From NCBI RefSeq assembly GCF_900167435.1, contig NZ_FUWS01000023.1, positions 1 through 36,210 on the forward strand: a stretch of DNA of 36,210 nucleotides. Reading direction: 5' to 3'. Position 1 is the stretch's first letter. Each line of letters begins with the position of its first letter. The stretch is from Marinactinospora thermotolerans DSM 45154 (GTDB taxonomy: Bacteria; Actinomycetota; Actinomycetes; Streptosporangiales; Streptosporangiaceae). The translations under genes were made by a program, and so were the position numbers. Under the pieces are notes generated by a model that saw nothing but the letters and a program-made list of their open reading frames with translations, was not told the origin of the DNA and did not search any database. Below, piece after piece: positions 32,478-36,210 of the stretch.

Positions 32478-33290
32478 TCAGAACTGGTCGCTTCCCGACA
32501 CCTGGCCGATCGGGAACACGTGCCGGGTCGCCGCGCAGATCGTTTCCAGGGCGTGAATCGGCACGTCATCGGTGCTGACGCTGACGCGGAGCACCTGGAC
32601 GACCCATTCGCCCGCGATGTCGAGCAGGTCGGCCTCATACGGCGTGGCCGGCCGGACGGTCAGCGTCTCGGTCGCGTGGCCGAACCGGTGCCCCATCTCC
32701 TCAAGGGCGGCCTGGAGTGTGGGGAGCACGAAACCCTCGGCGTCGAGCCGCGTGTTCTCCCCCACGTCCAATCGGAAGTAGCTGGTCGCGATACGTACTG
32801 GAACGTCGTTGGCCCAGAACATTTTGCGACGCGCGATGACCGGCGCGCCCGCTTCCACACGTAGAGCGGCGGCCACGTGTTCGTTGGCCGGCTCCTTCCC
32901 GACGAACAGCATGCGTCGCTCGGGTTTGAGCCCCTGTTGTTCGGCCTCGGTGAGGTAGAGCGATGTGGATCCGCGCACGGTCGGTGGCGTGGGAAGGGCG
33001 CGTTCGACCAGGACCCTCGGCCGGGGTTCGACCGGTCCGGTCGGCGCCCGGTGCCCGCTGTCACCGCCGGCTTTCTTCATCTGGCTGATCCGCCCCGGCG
33101 TCACGCCCAGGTGGCGGGCGATGTCGTCTTGGCGGAGGCCGGATTCCCGCGCTTCGATGATGGCGCCGCGCCGGATTCGCGACAGCTCGACCGACTGCCC
33201 TTGGAGGGTGGCCATCGCACTCGACGCGGCTCGCGCCCGGTCGAGCGGGTCGGAGATCCGCGCGATGTCGTGCAGCGTCCTCGCATCCAT
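32478..33290 (-). CDS. Regulator with a non-GntR HTH fused to a UTRA domain (270 aa)
   Basis: The C-terminal part (about 95-260) has UTRA ligand-binding features: LRVEAGAPVIARRKMFWANDVPVRIATSYFRLD and DLLDIAGEWVVQVLRVSVSTDDVPIHALE. UTRA normally follows a GntR winged helix. Here residues about 35-75 instead read SRIRRGAIIEARESGLRQDDIARHLGVTPGRISQMKKAGG, a simple XRE/sigma-region-4-like HTH. ATG 33290 has AAGGA about 5 nt upstream. A palindrome (33313-33324) lies in its leader. The next gene upstream is a standard GntR-UTRA regulator, suggesting related ligands. Targets unknown. Confidence 0.8.
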   Translation of the reverse strand: MDARTLHDIARISDPLDRARAASSAMATLQGQSVELSRIRRGAIIEARESGLRQDDIARHLGVTPGRISQMKKAGGDSGHRAPTGPVEPRPRVLVERALPTPPTVRGSTSLYLTEAEQQGLKPERRMLFVGKEPANEHVAAALRVEAGAPVIARRKMFWANDVPVRIATSYFRLDVGENTRLDAEGFVLPTLQAALEEMGHRFGHATETLTVRPATPYEADLLDIAGEWVVQVLRVSVSTDDVPIHALETICAATRHVFPIGQVSGSDQF

Positions 33291-33312
33291 GACTGTCCTT
33301 TGCAGGTAGGTC

Positions 33313-33324
33313 GCTCGCGCGAGC
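33313..33324. promoter_or_regulatory. Palindrome GCTCGCGCGAGC in the HTH-UTRA leader
   Basis: A perfect 12-bp palindrome between a TATAGG-like -10 candidate (near 33335-33340, minus) and the ribosome site. A candidate autoregulatory operator. Confidence 0.35.
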
Positions 33325-33445
33325 TTCAGCCCCTATAAACAGCCTCTCATGTGGGCGAAGACGGGGAGGCCCAGCCGCGAATGTTACGACCCGGCCCTCG
33401 CCTTGACCGGAGAGCAGTGGGTGGGTGGAGGCGGTTTCGTTTTGT

Positions 33446-34195
33446 TCAATCCCGTCCGACCGGGATCGTGTACGCCAGTTCGTAGCGATCCGTGGGGACA
33501 ACGATGTCGGCCGTCTCGACGGGCCGGTCAGTGGTGGAGTAGGTCCGCCGGATGACCATGACGACGGCGCCGCGCGCGATGCGGAGACGGTCGGCCTCCT
33601 CCGCCGAGGCGGTCCGCGCGGTCACGATCTCCGAGGCGTGAGTGATCTCGTGTCCGATCACCCGCATGCGCTCGACCACTCCGCGGCCGGCGTGGATACC
33701 GTCCTCGGGCAGGACGATCTCGGTGCCGCGGGTGATCTCCAGTGGCTCATAGGAGGTGGAGAGCATCACCGGCTCATCGTCACCGGTGAAGGTGTAGTGG
33801 GTCCGCATCACCTCGTCTCCGGCCCCGATCGCCAGGCGGTGCGCGATGTTCTCCGATGCCGGGACCGGTTGGGAGGTGGACTCCCACCCACCACGTACGG
33901 CTTGTGCCGCCATGTCCGCGCGAAATGGGGAGCCGTCTCTGGCCTCCCGGTACCAGCTTCGGGTGAGTCGTCTGAGCGGCGGTTTGGGGCGGACGTAGCT
34001 TCCCGAACCCGTGCGTGAGACCACGTATCCCTCGGCGACGAGTTGTTGTACGGCGTCGGCCGCGATGCGAGGGCCGACGTCGAACTCGGTCGCGAGGGCC
34101 TGTCGTGACGGCAGCCGGTCACCGGGTCCGTAGTCGCCCGCGATGATGCGTCGCCGCAGCTCGTCGGCTATGCGCTGGTAGGTCGGGCGGCTCAC
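33446..34195 (-). CDS. GntR-family regulator with UTRA domain (249 aa)
   Basis: HutC-subfamily transcription factor. The N-terminal winged helix (1-70) reads YQRIADELRRRIIAGDYGPGDRLPSRQALATEFDVGPRIAADAVQQLVAEGYVVSRTGSGSYV, the GntR signature. The UTRA domain (about 95-240) has RLAIGAGDEVMRTHYTFTGDDEPVMLSTSYEP and ADRLRIARGAVVMVIRRTYSTTDRPVETADIVVP. GTG 34195 has AAGGAG 7 nt upstream, and the product then starts at the canonical GntR N-terminus. Regulators of this kind (KorSA type) often sit at the edge of actinobacterial integrative elements, but no rep, xis or int gene is visible here. Ligand and targets unknown. Confidence 0.9.
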   Translation of the reverse strand: MSRPTYQRIADELRRRIIAGDYGPGDRLPSRQALATEFDVGPRIAADAVQQLVAEGYVVSRTGSGSYVRPKPPLRRLTRSWYREARDGSPFRADMAAQAVRGGWESTSQPVPASENIAHRLAIGAGDEVMRTHYTFTGDDEPVMLSTSYEPLEITRGTEIVLPEDGIHAGRGVVERMRVIGHEITHASEIVTARTASAEEADRLRIARGAVVMVIRRTYSTTDRPVETADIVVPTDRYELAYTIPVGRD

Positions 34196-34233
34196 GTGCG
34201 GGCTCCTTGGATCGGCGGATCTCTCTGAACAGC

Positions 34234-34262
34234 TTGACAAGCCGCACGTACAGATTATTGAT
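34234..34262 (+). promoter_or_regulatory. Possible rightward promoter (TTGACA)
   Basis: A consensus TTGACA (34234-34239) is followed 16-17 bp later by TATTGA(T) (34256-34262). No plus-strand gene follows; the transcript would run through the CRISPR-like repeat at 34375 toward the terminator at 34629. The -10 is weak. Confidence 0.3.
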
Positions 34263-34374
34263 TCGCGCGCCAATCCGAGGTGGTTCATGGAACATGGGGT
34301 CCACGTCATCACCGCACCGGCGACCGCGAGCATGGTTTCGGTTGTACGTCGCGCCGTCTCGGCACGAGTCTCCT

Positions 34375-34402
34375 GTAAGCCCCGCGCACGCGGGGGAGTC
34401 CC
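34375..34402 (+). repeat. Orphan CRISPR-repeat-like sequence
   Basis: CCCCGCGCACGCGGGG (34380-34395) is identical to the hairpin core of the array at 99-434. It is preceded by GTAAG where the repeat has GTGCT, and followed by GAGTCCC where the repeat has ATGGTCC. No second copy lies within 100 bp either way. Downstream, CTAAGGCCCG (34418-34427) also occurs in spacer 5 of the array (384-393). The gap 34196-34674 otherwise holds no believable gene; the short plus-strand frame across it lacks a ribosome site. Confidence 0.5.
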
Positions 34403-34628
34403 GGGCCGGTTGGAGTACTAAGGCCCGAGAGTGCGTCCCTATCGAGAGGGCACTGTGTTGCCAGTGTGAGCCAGGGACTACCTAGTCGTAGGTGATCTCT
34501 AGTTGATGTCGGGACCTGTCTGCGGCGATGCCTCCAGGGAGGACCCGGCGTTGCGTTGAGGGTCGGTCGGCCGGCTGGTGGCCGTCTGTCCGTAGCGGAG
34601 TATGCTGGCGTTGGGAATTCAGGTAGAA

Positions 34629-34665
34629 GGGCCTCGGCGGAATCTCGCCGAGGCCCCTTCTTTTC
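34629..34665 (+). terminator. Intrinsic terminator with U tract
   Basis: GGGCCTCGGCG (34629-34639) pairs with CGCCGAGGCCC (34646-34656), followed by CTTCTTTTC. The U-rich side faces right, so it best serves a plus-strand transcript, but it lies 10 bp beyond the DUF397 stop and may work for both strands. Confidence 0.75.
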
Positions 34666-34674
34666 GCCTGTCAG

Positions 34675-34863
34675 CTAGCGTGCCGTCTCGCTGTCGGACC
34701 CTTTCAGGTCACGGAGGAACGCGGCCCATTCTCCAGCGGGGAACGTGAGGTGGCCGAGGTGGGGGTTCCGTGAGTCGCGGACGAGAGTCCGCTGCCCCTC
34801 AGCGACCTCGACGCAGTTCTCTGTCTTCGCGTGGGAGTAGCTGCTCTTGTGGAATTCAGGCAT
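34675..34863 (-). CDS. DUF397 protein (62 aa)
   Basis: Small actinobacterial DUF397 protein: FHKSSYS, ENCVEVAEG, TLVRDSRNPHLGHLTFPAGEWAAFLRDLK match the family pattern. ATG 34863 is preferred because GAAGG is 8 nt upstream; ATG 34869 is too close to it. It overlaps the end of the XRE gene by 8 bp. Such pairs belong to the whiJ/abaA-like family of Streptomyces, in which the DUF397 partner modulates the DNA-binding protein; toxin-antitoxin-like behaviour has been proposed for related pairs. Confidence 0.88.
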   Translation of the reverse strand: MPEFHKSSYSHAKTENCVEVAEGQRTLVRDSRNPHLGHLTFPAGEWAAFLRDLKGSDSETAR

Positions 34864-35722
34864 GGTCATGTCCTTCGATCAGCGCCTCCAGGTAGGCGCG
34901 TGACTGGTCGACCCCTAGAGAGCTGCCCCGTATATGGTCATACACGGTGATGTACTCCTCAAGGTCAGCGGGGTCGTCGAGGAAGATCCCCGACGCCACG
35001 TTCTCACGGTAGACGACGCTGGGATCGTCGTCGGGTAGATCGAGGATGGTGAACGCGCCACTGGTCGCGGCGTGCGGCCCCACCGAGTCGGGCAGGATCT
35101 GTACTCGGACGGATGCCTGTTCCTGGATGTCCAGCAGGTGCTGAGCCTGCTCTTGCAGGAGCTGCGATGGAATCTTCCGGAGAGCGGCCTCATCGATGAT
35201 CGCCCAGAGACGGGGCGCATCTGGACGGCGGCGTAGGACTGTCTGGCGCATGACCCGTGCCTCGACACGCCGTTCGACGTCTGCGCTGTTAGTCAGGCCG
35301 CCGCCGCGGATCACCGCACGTGCGTAGTCCTCAGTCTGCAATAGCCCAGGGATGACGAGCACCTCGTAGGTGCGGATCATCTGAGCCTCTGCCTCCAGGC
35401 CGACGTAGGCGCCGCGTCCCAAGATGTCACCGTAGCTGGCCCACCAGCCGCGCTGGCGCGCCTCTGCGGCGAGCGTGAGGTACGTCGCTCGCTCGGCCTC
35501 GTCGGTGACGCCGTAGATGTCGAGTAGCGTTCGCACGTCGTCGAGGCTCGGCAGGACCCAGTCGTCACGCTCGATGCGCGTCAGCTTATGCCTCGACCAT
35601 TTCGCGGTGGCGGTTTCGCGTGCCCGCTGCACGACCACCTCAGTCGTGAGGCCGCGTGCCGCGCGAAGCTCACGGAGGCGGCGACTGAGCCGCCGTCTCC
35701 TGAGGGTCGGGGAGTGGGCCAT
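34856..35722 (-). CDS. XRE-family regulator with DUF5753 domain (288 aa)
   Basis: WhiJ-like DNA-binding protein. HTH at about 10-70 (RRLRELRAARGLTTEVVVQRA... WSRHKLTRIERDDWVLPSLDDVRTLLDIYGV). The DUF5753 domain starts near 105: YVGLEAEAQMIRTYEVLVIPGLLQTEDYARAVIRGG, then RRRPDAPRLWAIIDEAALRK, VRVQILPDSVGPHAATSGAFTILDLPDDDPSVVY and a C-terminal DHIRGSSLGVDQSRAYLEALIEG. ATG 35722 follows GAGGAG; the longer frame to 35785 lacks a site. It is co-transcribed with the DUF397 gene. Such pairs are numerous in actinomycetes and control development or local genes. Confidence 0.92.
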   Translation of the reverse strand: MAHSPTLRRRRLSRRLRELRAARGLTTEVVVQRARETATAKWSRHKLTRIERDDWVLPSLDDVRTLLDIYGVTDEAERATYLTLAAEARQRGWWASYGDILGRGAYVGLEAEAQMIRTYEVLVIPGLLQTEDYARAVIRGGGLTNSADVERRVEARVMRQTVLRRRPDAPRLWAIIDEAALRKIPSQLLQEQAQHLLDIQEQASVRVQILPDSVGPHAATSGAFTILDLPDDDPSVVYRENVASGIFLDDPADLEEYITVYDHIRGSSLGVDQSRAYLEALIEGHDHA

Positions 35723-35901
35723 CTGTGCTCCTCTCGAGGAACTGATGACCCCCGATCTTACGGTCAGCAGCCGATTTTGCGCCATTTAACCTTCAGTGCA
35801 CCTTTCCGTGCTACGCACAGTGAAGCATGCAGAGGCGATCTTCAAATGTGCATTGCATATTTGACTCCCGTGCGTCACCATACAGATGCCTGAAGTCATT
35901 C

Positions 35902-35955
35902 GCCGGCCGTTCATTCCCATCAGTTACTCTCGGCCGGCCTGACCCCCGAAGGGGT
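35902..35955 (+). promoter_or_regulatory. AT-rich divergent spacer with two hairpins before the last gene
   Basis: GCCGGCCG (35902-35909) pairs with CGGCCGGC (35931-35938). ACCCC (35942-35946) then pairs with GGGGT (35951-35955) around CGAA, burying the AAGGGG ribosome site of the gene starting at 35960. The spacer 35723-35959 is the most AT-rich stretch near the window end and should hold the promoters of both divergent genes; TAAGAT (35760-35755, minus) is a -10 candidate for the XRE gene. Confidence 0.45.
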
Positions 35956-35959
35956 TCCC

Positions 35960-36210
35960 ATGAGACTGTTCTCCCTGCTCTTGCTTGTGTTCGCGGCGTT
36001 GGCGCGCGGTGGTCCGTCTCCTTCGGGGTCTGTACCGCCCGCCCGTCGCCCCCAGGAGCCCTCGCCCCCACCTCCGTCCCCGCCTCGGCGGTTGCCGGAT
36101 CACTACGGGTGGTGTCTGCTCGCGGAGCGGTATGCGCATAAGTGGGAGCTCACCTATGACTACGACGCGGTGATGCCGTATCGGGCGCGGCATCGGGGGC
36201 AGCCGGATCT
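35960..36210 (+). CDS. Truncated gene: secreted or membrane-anchored protein of unknown function
   Basis: ATG 35960 has AAGGGG 5 nt upstream and the frame stays open to the window edge (83 full codons). The N-terminus MRLFSLLLLVFAALARGG is a likely signal peptide or anchor. A Pro/Ser/Arg-rich linker follows (about 19-43), then DHYGWCLLAERYAHKWELTYDYDAVMPYRARHRGQ, which looks like the start of a folded domain. No family recognised. It diverges from the XRE/DUF397 pair, so that pair may control it. The hairpin over its ribosome site suggests translational control. Confidence 0.6.
   Translation, partial: MRLFSLLLLVFAALARGGPSPSGSVPPARRPQEPSPPPPSPPRRLPDHYGWCLLAERYAHKWELTYDYDAVMPYRARHRGQPD

Noticed and set aside
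34207-34485. A 92-codon plus-strand frame over the orphan repeat
   Set aside because: No ribosome site, mixed composition, and part of it is just the translation of the CRISPR-like repeat.
33446-36210. Integrative element of the pSAM2 type
   Set aside because: Only a KorSA-like regulator and an XRE/DUF397 pair are present. No integrase, excisionase, rep, tra gene, tRNA or attachment-site repeat could be found.
1-36210. rRNA, tRNA, known riboswitch classes and insertion sequences
   Set aside because: No cloverleaf, rRNA core, recognised riboswitch core, transposase or terminal repeats were found by reading both strands.

Overview
The window comes from a high-GC actinomycete. The evidence is strongly GC-biased third codon positions, many GTG starts, several apparently leaderless genes with TAnnnT -10 boxes, actinobacterial families (XRE/DUF5753 with DUF397, UTRA regulators, ROK glucokinase with a CxCGxxGCxE motif) and a type I-E CRISPR repeat of the Streptomyces/Nocardiopsis/Thermobifida kind. 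A Streptosporangiales/Nocardiopsidaceae-like host is my guess; no rRNA or tRNA is present to settle it.

Layout. 1-490: leader and six-repeat type I-E CRISPR array, ending in a mutated repeat and a decayed seventh unit; no cas gene is inside the window. 497-4462: a protein of unknown function, a peroxisomal-type acyl-CoA oxidase and a YcaQ-like DNA glycosylase, all on the minus strand. 4663-9374: an accessory locus with more AT-rich spacers. A minus-strand chain of three small ORFs with overlapping stops and starts is followed by a radical SAM/SPASM enzyme and an APH-type kinase, and ends in a 20-bp hairpin. A HAD phosphatase diverges from it, and a Cys-rich XRE/TPR regulator converges on the HAD gene. 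This is the best candidate for an undescribed peptide- or small-molecule-modifying system. 9548-11710: an OmpR/HisKA two-component pair. 11711-12283: gene-free, with stacked palindromes, a LacI-type operator and a terminator. 12284-23371: mostly housekeeping genes (xthA, rbsK, YceI, Pro-rich membrane protein, argS, plsX, a KamA-like radical SAM protein, a membrane protein, ROK glucokinase, a globin). 24013-26962: a three-gene simple-sugar ABC importer. 27093-32276: lipid genes (SDR, enoyl-CoA hydratase, fadD) with an amino acid permease between them. 32478-36210: regulators (HTH-UTRA, GntR-UTRA, XRE/DUF397), an orphan CRISPR-like repeat, AT-rich spacers and a truncated secreted-protein gene, probably the edge of accessory DNA.

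How they work together. The two-component pair and the XRE/DUF397 pair are self-contained control modules. The SDR, hydratase and acyl-CoA ligase fit acyl-CoA turnover, as does the acyl-CoA oxidase. The ABC importer, ribokinase and glucokinase fit sugar uptake and activation, though nothing here fixes the substrate. Several intergenic regions hold operators or RNA structures (CRP-type site, LacI-type palindrome, alternative hairpins before the permease gene), which are described separately.
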